Below are positions 44,527-52,299 of a stretch of DNA of 64,000 nucleotides, one piece after another. The translations under genes and the position numbers were made by a program. Each line of letters begins with the position of its first letter. Position 1 is the stretch's first letter. Under the pieces are notes generated by a model. It was not told the origin of the DNA, did not search any database, and saw only the letters and a program-made list of their open reading frames with translations. This DNA comes from Spirochaetia bacterium UBA5763 (GTDB taxonomy: Bacteria; Spirochaetota; UBA4802; UBA5550), in the NCBI GenBank assembly GCA_002418835.1, contig DIEX01000031.1, positions 41,217-105,216 on the forward strand, in the 5' to 3' direction.

Positions 44527-44570
44527 GCGACGAACCAGCGACGAACCAGCGACGAAGGTGCGACGTACAA
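44527..44570. repeat. 11-bp tandem repeat, four units
   Basis: Four consecutive units of GCGACGAACCA: two exact, one GCGACGAAGGT, one GCGACGTACAA. It lies in a gene-free region. Confidence 0.6.
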
Positions 44571-44816
44571 ACGGGGATAATTCTTTCATAAAAGCGGATA
44601 TACCCTCCTGCCCGGTGGCGGTTTTTGTATTTAAATTTCTGAACATATAATGGTGTTTGTAATGTTTACAGGCGCTGCACAGGAGCTGCACAGGCTTTAC
44701 TATTGAGGAACATAGGAACTACACAGGAGGTAGAGTGATTTTTTTCACTTCGACCGGTGAGTCAGAGGTGTTCAGGTGTTGACATATAAGAGTTTTTGTG
44801 TATTGTAATTAACGAT

Positions 44817-44880
44817 GCCCTCACCCGGCCGTGACTGGCGTCCGGCCACCCTCTCCCAGGCTTCGCCCGGGCGAGGGTGG
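44817..44880. repeat. GCCCTCACCC-type repeat, short copy
   Basis: Starts GCCCTCACCCGGCC and ends CCGGGCGAGGGTGG, with CCACCCTCTCCCAGG inside. The decayed DUF559 frame follows directly after it. Confidence 0.6.
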
Positions 44881-44888
44881 TGTAAATG

Positions 44889-45063
44889 GGGTTTACGGCT
44901 GGCAATTGAGGTGGATGGCGGAGTACATAACAGGCAGAAAGATTATGATGAATTAAGACAATCACTGATTGAAGATAAAGGGATCAGGTTTATAAGAGTA
45001 CAGAATGAGGAAGTAAACAGAGATGTAAATATTCTGTTGGGGAAGATTAAGGAATATATGTGA
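44889..45063 (+). pseudogene. DUF559-type nuclease remnant, 5'-truncated
   Basis: The last about 55 codons of a DUF559/Vsr-like endonuclease domain: LAIEVDGGVHNRQKDYDELR, then KGIRFIRVQNEEV and a normal C-terminus. Intact family members are about 110-130 residues. An open frame extends upstream to 44815, but only through a GCCCTCACCC repeat. The repeat probably replaced the 5' half. Not expected to be functional. Confidence 0.65.
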
Positions 45064-45087
45064 GATAAATGCCCGGAAAAAACAAAT

Positions 45088-45307
45088 GCCCTCACCCGCA
45101 CTACTGGCCGGTTCTCGACATCCATTCTTCACCGGCACTTCCCTCGTCGTGAGGGTCGCGCACCCTCTCCCATTTTGAAGCGTGGAAGGGGAGAGGGTTT
45201 CTTTAATACGTAAATTTTTGTAGAACAACCCTCTCCCGGAAAAAAAGTATCGGATGTATGCAGCCAGTAACTCATGGGAGAGGGTGGCCGACAGGCCGGG
45301 TGAGGGC
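45088..45307. repeat. GCCCTCACCC...GGGTGAGGGC element, 220 bp
   Basis: Ends GCCCTCACCCG and GGGTGAGGGC form terminal inverted repeats; inside are ACCCTCTCCC and GGGAGAGGGT motifs in both orientations. It has no credible coding content and looks like a MITE. Related pieces lie at 44817 and 62393. Confidence 0.7.
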
Positions 45308-45351
45308 GCGAAGTATATAGTATGTAGAAGTTTTTATAAAACGACAAATCT

Positions 45352-47031
45352 ATGGATAACAAAACATCACAATACTATACATCCCACGTAAAGGACGCGG
45401 TGGAACTTTACAACTCCGCAACACGCAGCGGTGTGAGCAGATATTTTGGCACTGCTTTCCCTGCGGGCTCATCTGTGCTTGATATAGGATGCGGCTCCGG
45501 ACGCGATATGTCTGTCTTGAGTGACTCGGGGAATGATGTGTATGGAGTGGACGCCTCCCCTGAAATGTGTGAAGAGGCGGTGAAGCGGTTCCCGCAGTTT
45601 AAGGGGCGTGTTGTTACAGGGGAGCTCCCTTCTGATGCCCCTTACTTTAACCGGAAGTTTGACTGTGTTCTTTGTTCGGCTCTCCTTATGCATATAACTG
45701 AAGACAGGTTGTTTGACGCGGCATTTACCATAAGGAATAACCTTAAAGAGGATGGAAGACTGCTGCTCTCTTTCCCTGTGGAACGGGCTGATGTTGGTGC
45801 AGACAGCCGGGTGCCGGATGGCAGGCTTTTTATTATGCGTACGGCTGATTATTATATACTTCTTTTTGAGCGGCTTGGATTCAGGAAGATTGCTTATTAT
45901 GAAGAGCCTGACAGCCTGGGGAGAGCAGGGGTGAAGTGGGGGGTGATTCTGTTTCACCTGGAAGCGGCAAATGGAACAAGGTCTATTGATAAGATTGAGG
46001 GGATACTTAACAGGGATAAAAAGACAGCGACATATAAACTGGCGTTAATAAGGGCGCTTACTGATATTGCGTCAACTGAATATAACAGTGTTAAATGGTA
46101 TATTGATGGAACTGTTGGTGTGCCGGTGAGGAGTATAGCAGAGAAGTGGATGGTTTATTACTGGCCGCTTTTTGAATCAGGCAGGTTTATACCTCAGATA
46201 AACGGTGAAAAAGAAACCTGCGCCATGCCTGTAAAATTCAGAAAGAGTTTAACAGGAATCATTGAACAGTACAGGCCGCAGGGTGGACTAAGTTCTTTTT
46301 ATAACAGTTATCTGAATGTAAAGACAGGCAGAGATTTCGCTGGTGAAGTTGAAAGCCTGCTTCGGGAAATAGAGGAAACAATAAAGAAAGGCCCGGTGCA
46401 GTATGCCGGTGGAGAAGAAAAGATTTTCGGGTATAATACAAAAGATAAAACAGTTATAATCCCTGCTGATATATGGAGAGAGATGTGCCTCATGTGGCAC
46501 TGGATAGGGGATGCGCTTATACTCAGGTGGGGGGAGCTGACATCACGGATATCAAAGGGTGAGATAAAGGCATCGGAGATTATTGACCTTCTTATAGAAC
46601 GGGCAGACCCGGAGAGAGACACAACTGTATGCAGGGATCTCTTTTCAGGGGTGAAGACCCTTGAATGTGTTTGGACTGGTGTATCTATAGAAAAGATGTT
46701 CGATATTGATCATGTTATTCCTTATTCGTTGAGGCATAACAATGATTTGTGGAACCTGCTGCCAGCAGACCCGAAGGTGAATAACAGCAAAAGGGATATG
46801 CTGCCAACACGGGGGCTTCTTAATAAGCGGAGAGATATAATTAAGGATTACTGGAATATAATTGCGAAGAGCTACCCTGCAAGGTTTGATTACGAGGTGA
46901 AGAGGTTTACAGGTGGTTCGGCTCTTCTCGATGAGCGTAACAATGGGTGGCATGAAGTACTTTTCTCTGCTGTTGTGGAGGCTGTGGAGTTTACGGCGAT
47001 ACAGAGAGGGTGCGGGAGATGGGAAGGGTGA
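45352..47031 (+). CDS. SAM-dependent methyltransferase fused to HNH endonuclease
   Basis: A 559-residue fusion. Residues about 1-200 are a class I methyltransferase (motif I VLDIGCGSGRD; CVLCSALLMHI). Residues about 215-440 are a helical middle region (KKTATYKLALIRALTDIA). Residues about 440-510 hold an HNH nuclease: MFDIDHVIPYS, then NDLWNLLPADPKVNNSKRD. The HNH half has the usual D-H-V-I-P and N residues and could cut DNA or RNA. Fusion of methylation and cleavage in one chain suggests defence or a nucleic-acid modification role, but no specificity domain is recognised. No strong ribosome site. Confidence 0.78.
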   Translation: MDNKTSQYYTSHVKDAVELYNSATRSGVSRYFGTAFPAGSSVLDIGCGSGRDMSVLSDSGNDVYGVDASPEMCEEAVKRFPQFKGRVVTGELPSDAPYFNRKFDCVLCSALLMHITEDRLFDAAFTIRNNLKEDGRLLLSFPVERADVGADSRVPDGRLFIMRTADYYILLFERLGFRKIAYYEEPDSLGRAGVKWGVILFHLEAANGTRSIDKIEGILNRDKKTATYKLALIRALTDIASTEYNSVKWYIDGTVGVPVRSIAEKWMVYYWPLFESGRFIPQINGEKETCAMPVKFRKSLTGIIEQYRPQGGLSSFYNSYLNVKTGRDFAGEVESLLREIEETIKKGPVQYAGGEEKIFGYNTKDKTVIIPADIWREMCLMWHWIGDALILRWGELTSRISKGEIKASEIIDLLIERADPERDTTVCRDLFSGVKTLECVWTGVSIEKMFDIDHVIPYSLRHNNDLWNLLPADPKVNNSKRDMLPTRGLLNKRRDIIKDYWNIIAKSYPARFDYEVKRFTGGSALLDERNNGWHEVLFSAVVEAVEFTAIQRGCGRWEG

Positions 47032-47152
47032 AGGGTATATGGTTTAAATAATATATACATGTTTTAATGTTTGACTTTCAGTTATATTTTTGATCGTATC
47101 GGATATGCTCAATATAGTGTTTTGTGATAACAAGACATAAAAAGGTAACTAA

Positions 47153-47566
47153 ATGATAATTGCGGGAATTTCTATTGAATCAAAATCATTAAGATTAGCC
47201 ATAATTGATTCTTCTACTATGAAATTAATTAAAAGTACTCCAAAGATTGAATTGGAGAACGATGACAATCAAGAAAGTGTAAAAGCGTTTAACCAGACAT
47301 TCTGCGCCATTACTAGAGATTATAATATCGATAGGATTTATATAAAAAAAAGAGCGCAAAAAGGTGATCATGCATCGGGGCCAATAAGCTTTAAAATTGA
47401 AGGTATTATTCAAATGGTTGACATACCTGTTCAGTTAATTTCGGCAATTACAATAGCAGCATTTATCAAAAGAAATGAAGTTGAAATACCTTCAACTCTG
47501 TATAAATATCAACACGATGCATATAAAGTTGCATATGTGAGCATAGAGAAATATATAAATGCTTGA
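47153..47566 (+). CDS. DUF3010 family protein
   Basis: A 137-residue protein with the DUF3010 pattern: IIAGISIESKSLRLAIID at the start, IYIKKRAQKGDHASGPISFK in the middle and FKIEGIIQMV. The first strand pair resembles an RNase H/actin-like fold. AAGGTAACT precedes the ATG. Its end overlaps the start of a Ser/Thr kinase by 8 bp, so the two are translationally coupled. The DNA is clearly more AT-rich than the metabolic region. Function unknown. Confidence 0.75.
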   Translation: MIIAGISIESKSLRLAIIDSSTMKLIKSTPKIELENDDNQESVKAFNQTFCAITRDYNIDRIYIKKRAQKGDHASGPISFKIEGIIQMVDIPVQLISAITIAAFIKRNEVEIPSTLYKYQHDAYKVAYVSIEKYINA

Positions 47567-48647
47567 GAAATTAAAATTACAAAATGCACCTCAATCAGTA
47601 ATAAGTTCACTTAAATCATTGAGTGAGAAATATTCCATTACTCAATATTTGGAAAAAGGTAGTAATGGTTTTTTATTTTTCGGTGAGAATAGTATTTTAA
47701 ATAGAAAGATAGCAATTAAATACTATTATTGGGGTGGGGATAAACAGTACCATACCGAACCGGAATTTTTAGCTAAATTTTCAAATGGAAATATTTTAAA
47801 AATTCATCATGCAGAAGCAGTATGTGATGAGTGGTCATATTTTATTTCTGACTATTGCAAACATGGAGATTTGGATGATTATTGTATTTCTAAATCTAAA
47901 CTTTCTGTGAAGACATCTTTGAGATTTATAAATGATATTTTAAATGGATTATCATATCTTCATAGTAAATTATTAGTACACAGAGATCTTAAACCGCAAA
48001 ATATTCTAATAAACGATAAAAAACAACCCGTGATCGGTGATTTTGGTTCTGTAAAAAGATTTAATAAAAAGTTCGTGAGTGATTGCAGTGGACATTCAAT
48101 TATTTATAGACCGCCAGAGTCATTCAATTTAAAACTTCACACAATGCAATCTGATATATATCAAGTAGGAATTGTTTTGTATCAATTAATAGGTGGTAAA
48201 CTTTCTTATAATCAAGATGATTATTTAAACGGAACGCAAAAAAAAGAATATGAAGAGCTTACTGATGAATGTGATAAATCCCTTTATGTTGATGGTGTAT
48301 TATCTAAATTAATAACTAAAGGCAAACTGCTTGATTTTGACTCGATACCATGCTGGGTATCACCTAAAATTGTTTCTATAATCAAGAAGGCAACTAATAT
48401 TAATCCGAGTAAACGATATATTAATTGTTCTAGTATGATGAATGATATCAATAAAATAAAAGATAAGATCAATGATTGGTCTGTTGAAGGCGAAGCTTTG
48501 ATGCTAAAAAAAGATAAATCATATAGAATTACTAAAGATAAAACGGGTTTTTATTTTGTCGAAAAGAAAAAACATTCAGACTGGCGAATTGATAACAGTT
48601 TTGGTAAATCAAAGAATATTGCAGATATCGTAAAACAGTTTAAATAA
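47559..48647 (+). CDS. Eukaryotic-like Ser/Thr protein kinase
   Basis: A 362-residue soluble kinase. Glycine loop LEKGSNGFLFFG, lysine in RKIAIKYYYWGG, the catalytic loop HRDLKPQNIL, metal motif DFGSVKR and RPPESFNL are all intact, so it should be active. The last about 60 residues (SYRITKDKTGFYFVEKKKHS) form a small extra domain. There is no membrane anchor or PASTA repeat, which sets it apart from housekeeping envelope kinases. It overlaps the DUF3010 gene and has an AT-rich composition typical of transferred DNA. Confidence 0.85.
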   Translation: MLEKLKLQNAPQSVISSLKSLSEKYSITQYLEKGSNGFLFFGENSILNRKIAIKYYYWGGDKQYHTEPEFLAKFSNGNILKIHHAEAVCDEWSYFISDYCKHGDLDDYCISKSKLSVKTSLRFINDILNGLSYLHSKLLVHRDLKPQNILINDKKQPVIGDFGSVKRFNKKFVSDCSGHSIIYRPPESFNLKLHTMQSDIYQVGIVLYQLIGGKLSYNQDDYLNGTQKKEYEELTDECDKSLYVDGVLSKLITKGKLLDFDSIPCWVSPKIVSIIKKATNINPSKRYINCSSMMNDINKIKDKINDWSVEGEALMLKKDKSYRITKDKTGFYFVEKKKHSDWRIDNSFGKSKNIADIVKQFK

Positions 48648-48694
48648 TTATATTTTTATGAAATAAATACAGAACTCAACAACGAATCCAATAA

Positions 48695-48778
48695 ATGGAC
48701 AAGAAGCAACTCGAAGACTACCTATGGGGAGCCGCGAACATTCTGCACGGAATGAGCGACGCCGCAGACTTTAAATAA
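48695..48778 (+). pseudogene. hsdM N-terminal fossil (type I restriction methyltransferase)
   Basis: A 27-codon frame starting MDKKQLEDYLWGAANILHG and ending DAADFK-stop. This is the diagnostic opening of type I HsdM subunits, in which a glutamine usually follows DFK/DYK; here TAA stands at that codon, and a recognisable Y-I-F follows the stop. The rest of hsdM, hsdS and hsdR are absent. It marks a lost type I system. Confidence 0.7.
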
Positions 48779-48846
48779 TATATTTTTCGACTTTTTCGGG
48801 GGAAGATCATAGAGTTAAAATCAAATCAAGTACAAGGTAATATACG

Positions 48847-49524
48847 ATGAATTCAATAAAATATAGCATTTATGATTTAGTAGGTTATTTTATTCCAGGT
48901 ACATTGGTCCTATGGTGTTGGATAGAATTAGCTAACATGATAAATTTTGATTATAGTACTTTTTTAATCAATGATGTTCACATCGTTGTGAAGATCGGTT
49001 TCTTGGTAGTGACGAGTTATACTGTCGGTCATCTATTACATTCAATCGCTAATTCCACAATAGATAAACTTGCTTCCGGTGCATACCCGCCAAGGGATTA
49101 TTTCCCGAATATATTTAAAAATGATTTTAATTCTGTAATGGTCCCGTTACTTAAGGATTGTATAAATAAAAAGTTTAATATCCCTGTTCAAGAGAATTAT
49201 AGTGATGAGAATTTTATCAAGGATTCATATTGGTTGTGTTATTCATATGTTACAAATTCAAAACAGGAATCGCTTACACAGACATTCTTAAATATTTCAG
49301 GATTCTATAGAGGATTAGCAACTGGCTTTTATATTATTGCAGTATCTTATACCTTTGCTTTTATATATTCATGTCAAATGATAACGTTAGTGGTTGCTTT
49401 ATGCGCGGTAGTTATAGCTCAATTGTTCTACTTGCGAAATAAACGATTTAAGTATTATTTAGCGAAGACGGTTTATTCAGATTTTTTATCTATCTGTAAT
49501 ATAAATAAGGATGATTTAAAATAA
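48847..49524 (+). CDS. Multi-pass membrane protein paired with an MBL hydrolase
   Basis: A 225-residue protein with about four membrane helices: two near the N-terminus (GYFIPGTLVLWCWIELANM, VKIGFLVVTSYTVGHLLH), a soluble part at about 75-150 and two helices at about 160-200 (FYIIAVSYTFAFIYS, ITLVVALCAVVIAQLFYL). Its stop shares a base with the next start, showing tight coupling. AAGGTAATA precedes the ATG. No named family recognised. It could be the membrane effector of a small defence operon (inference). Confidence 0.68.
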   Translation: MNSIKYSIYDLVGYFIPGTLVLWCWIELANMINFDYSTFLINDVHIVVKIGFLVVTSYTVGHLLHSIANSTIDKLASGAYPPRDYFPNIFKNDFNSVMVPLLKDCINKKFNIPVQENYSDENFIKDSYWLCYSYVTNSKQESLTQTFLNISGFYRGLATGFYIIAVSYTFAFIYSCQMITLVVALCAVVIAQLFYLRNKRFKYYLAKTVYSDFLSICNINKDDLK

Positions 49525-50372
49525 TGAAAGCTGTATTCTGGGATGTGGATCATGGTAGTGCGGCATATTTTAAAATTAAGGATAAAAATATCATAATAGA
49601 TCTCGGTGCTGGTTCATACGTAGATTCGAATTTCAGTCCATTAAAGCATTTAAGATCTAAATATGGGATAAATAATATCCATCATTTAATTATTACTCAT
49701 CCACATAGAGATCATCTTGATGATATTGAAAATCTTAGAACTTTTCGAGTACAATCTTTTGTCAGGCCAGCTCATTTAACAGACAGTGATATTATAAATG
49801 GAAATAGAAAAGAAGATATCTATGTTTTAAATAAATATTTAGAGTACAATAAAAGATACATTAATAAGTTTAGTGATGGTGTAAAATCATTAGAAATTTC
49901 GATAGATAATGCTTTAATACAGATTTTCTCCCCTAGTTCTTCACCCGCAAGTAATTTAAATAACCATAGCCTTGTAACTGTTATAACATATCTTGGTAAA
50001 AAAGTATTAATACCAGGTGATAATGAAAATAGCTCATGGATTGAACTTCTAAAAAATCCATATTTTATAAAGTCAATAACTGGAACAAATATATTTGTTG
50101 CACCACATCATGGCAGAGAGTCCGGGATTTGTGAAGCGCTTTTTGATTTTATTCATCCTAATTTAACTATTCTGTCTGATGACAGTTTTGTTAATACTAC
50201 GGCAAGTTCATTTTATTCAAGTATATCCAAAGGATGGCCAGTAAGATATAGAAATACCGGTGGTGAATATGAAAAAAGATATTGTGTTACAACAAGGTCT
50301 GACGGTGCTATAAAATTACAAATCGGAATGACGACATCAAATCAAGTTATAATGGATGTTGTAGCTGGATAA
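49524..50372 (+). CDS. ComEC-like metallo-beta-lactamase-fold hydrolase
   Basis: A 282-residue soluble MBL-fold protein. Metal ligands: THPHRDHLDD (HxHxDH-like), PGDNENSSW and APHHGRESG. The order matches the C-terminal hydrolase domain of ComEC/Rec2 and stand-alone relatives. It probably cleaves a phosphoester or nucleic acid. Coupled by one base to the membrane protein before it; an HNH nuclease starts 9 bp after it. An isolated ComEC-type hydrolase with a membrane protein and nuclease is an uncommon set. Confidence 0.8.
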   Translation: MKAVFWDVDHGSAAYFKIKDKNIIIDLGAGSYVDSNFSPLKHLRSKYGINNIHHLIITHPHRDHLDDIENLRTFRVQSFVRPAHLTDSDIINGNRKEDIYVLNKYLEYNKRYINKFSDGVKSLEISIDNALIQIFSPSSSPASNLNNHSLVTVITYLGKKVLIPGDNENSSWIELLKNPYFIKSITGTNIFVAPHHGRESGICEALFDFIHPNLTILSDDSFVNTTASSFYSSISKGWPVRYRNTGGEYEKRYCVTTRSDGAIKLQIGMTTSNQVIMDVVAG

Positions 50373-50381
50373 CTAAAAGAT

Positions 50382-51296
50382 ATGACCACAGATGATACCT
50401 CCATCCGTCTTGCCGCTTTTAAATGGCTCGAAGAGCAAACAGCTTTTCACGGCGATGTATTGCCTCGAAAACTCCTTGAAGATGGATTTAATTATAATGG
50501 CCAGCAGGTAATACTCCAGGGCGCACAAGGTATATGGAAACCGAGAGTATTGGAATTGCCATTAACGATAACAACAATGCTTAATGGTCCTTACAGTGAT
50601 AGTTTTTCTAAAAATGGCTTACTGTTGTATAAATACCGAGGAACAGATATCTATCACCGCGATAATGTTGGCTTGCGTAAATTAATGCAACATCAGATAC
50701 CGTTGGTTTATTTTCATAACGTCGCTAAAGGGAGATATCTTGCTGTATGGCCGGTTTATATCTCAGGGGATGACCCTCAATCTCTAACATTTACGGTATC
50801 TGCGGATGATATAAACTATCTGAAGCAGGTTAATGAATTCAATTATTCAAGTGTTGCAGATCCAGTATTTGATATATCCAGAAGAAGCTATATCACATCA
50901 CAGGTAAAAGTAAGGCTTCATCAAAGCTCATTCAGGGAAAGAGTTTTGGAAGCTTACGATTGCAGATGTACGCTGTGTAGATTGCAACATCGTGAATTAT
51001 TAGACGCAGCACATATAATCCCCGATTCTGATCCTGATGGGGAGCCAGTTGTAACTAACGGTCTATCTCTTTGCAAAATTCATCATGCTGCTTTTGATAA
51101 TAATATAATCGGCATTCGACCTGATTATTCTATCGAGGTAAGAAGGGATATTCTCGAAGAGAATGACGGTCCGATGCTTCAGCATGGAATAAAAGAGATG
51201 CATGATAAAAAGATAATACTTCCAAGGCACCGGAATTGTTATCCAGATATTAAGTCACTTGAAAAGAGATATGATATTTTTAGAAGAACGGGGTGA
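50382..51296 (+). CDS. HNH endonuclease with N-terminal recognition-like domain
   Basis: A 304-residue protein. Residues 1-170 look like a substrate-recognition region (DGFNYNGQQVILQGAQGIWK, FHNVAKGRYLAVWPVYI). Residues about 185-260 are an HNH domain: CRCTLCRLQHRELLDAAHII, then LSLCKIHHAAFDNNIIGI, with zinc cysteines and the H-H pair. This matches predicted restriction endonucleases of the COG3440 type, which may cut modified DNA. The 9-bp gap after the MBL gene suggests one operon. Confidence 0.82.
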   Translation: MTTDDTSIRLAAFKWLEEQTAFHGDVLPRKLLEDGFNYNGQQVILQGAQGIWKPRVLELPLTITTMLNGPYSDSFSKNGLLLYKYRGTDIYHRDNVGLRKLMQHQIPLVYFHNVAKGRYLAVWPVYISGDDPQSLTFTVSADDINYLKQVNEFNYSSVADPVFDISRRSYITSQVKVRLHQSSFRERVLEAYDCRCTLCRLQHRELLDAAHIIPDSDPDGEPVVTNGLSLCKIHHAAFDNNIIGIRPDYSIEVRRDILEENDGPMLQHGIKEMHDKKIILPRHRNCYPDIKSLEKRYDIFRRTG

Positions 51297-51317
51297 AATT
51301 AAGAGATTATTTATTTA

Positions 51318-52082
51318 TCACCCCACAAACACCTCCCCCCGATGATACTCCAAAAACCCCTTATCCGGCAGAAACTTCTCCGGCAAAGTTATCTCTTTAA
51401 GATGATATTTACTGAAATACTCCTCAGTATACCGGCTATCATTATTAAGAATAGTATCAGAGACAACAACCCTGTAATCATCATCAATAGTAATAAGCCC
51501 ACGGTCAAAAGCCCTGTCATGAAGGGCATTAAGACAAATCCCATTCCTTGGATTAAGCCTGTTAGTAGTATCAACACGCCAGGGGATAATATGGCTGGCG
51601 TTAAGCAGTTCAACATTTGCAATACCTGTAATGGCACATTGGTTATTGTAAGCAGATAATACAGCAGTTCTAAAGAAAGCCTGGTTGACTCTCACCTTAG
51701 AGAGACGAAGAGCCTCTTTCCCCTCAGCCTGTTCAAAAAAATCATCAATATCATCATGTTCAGGAACCTGCTTGCCAAGAAGTTTGGCATAAAGGGCTTC
51801 GCTTTCTATGGCAAGTTTGTCCCAGTTATTATTGAACTCATCCCATATAACTTCATCAGCTTTACTGCCGTGAGAGGCGCCTTTGATACCTCTTTGTTGA
51901 AGGGAAGGGTCAAGTCTTGCGAAGTTTGAAAGCTTTAAGGCAACAGCGGATGGTGTGCGTCCAATCATTCCGGCAAGTTCAATGATCTGCGGATTGCGGT
52001 GATGCAACCTGCCGAAAGGTAGCCTGCAGTAAAGGTTAAACGCAAGTATCAGTTGATCCTTTGTCCAGTTATCTCTTGCCAT
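51318..52082 (-). CDS. HNH predicted restriction endonuclease, intact parent of nearby relics
   Basis: A 254-residue protein. N-terminus MARDNWTKDQLILAFNLYCR is a helical DNA-binding-like region; the C-terminal HNH domain has YNNQCAITGIANVELLNASH and NPRNGICLNALHDRAFDRGL. All catalytic positions seem present. It faces the previous nuclease tail to tail, 21 bp apart. Fragments of the same gene recur at 56106, 58490 and 62298-62495, so this family has been copied or mobilised locally. Confidence 0.82.
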   Translation of the reverse strand: MARDNWTKDQLILAFNLYCRLPFGRLHHRNPQIIELAGMIGRTPSAVALKLSNFARLDPSLQQRGIKGASHGSKADEVIWDEFNNNWDKLAIESEALYAKLLGKQVPEHDDIDDFFEQAEGKEALRLSKVRVNQAFFRTAVLSAYNNQCAITGIANVELLNASHIIPWRVDTTNRLNPRNGICLNALHDRAFDRGLITIDDDYRVVVSDTILNNDSRYTEEYFSKYHLKEITLPEKFLPDKGFLEYHRGEVFVG

Positions 52083-52299
52083 GATTGCAGATTAAAGGTT
52101 ACGGGGAGCGGTTTGTCAAATTGAAATCACGCGCCGGATTAGATAGCAGGTTTTATTTTGATATGTTATAAGTATGATATAATAGTACCATACGTTTAAA
52201 AAAATGTACATTTTTATCGTTTCAATATAAAAAAGTTGATAAATAAGAGCTTTTATGATAGAATCAGCCTGAGAATTAATTTCAGGTGGGGGTATTTTT

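Noticed and set aside
44247..44691. Several overlapping short frames on both strands
   Set aside because: They arise in GC-rich repeat DNA and the 11-bp tandem array; none has a ribosome site or a conserved motif.
45129..45362. Minus-strand frame across the 220-bp repeat
   Set aside because: Its sequence is the translated repeat element; no credible gene features.
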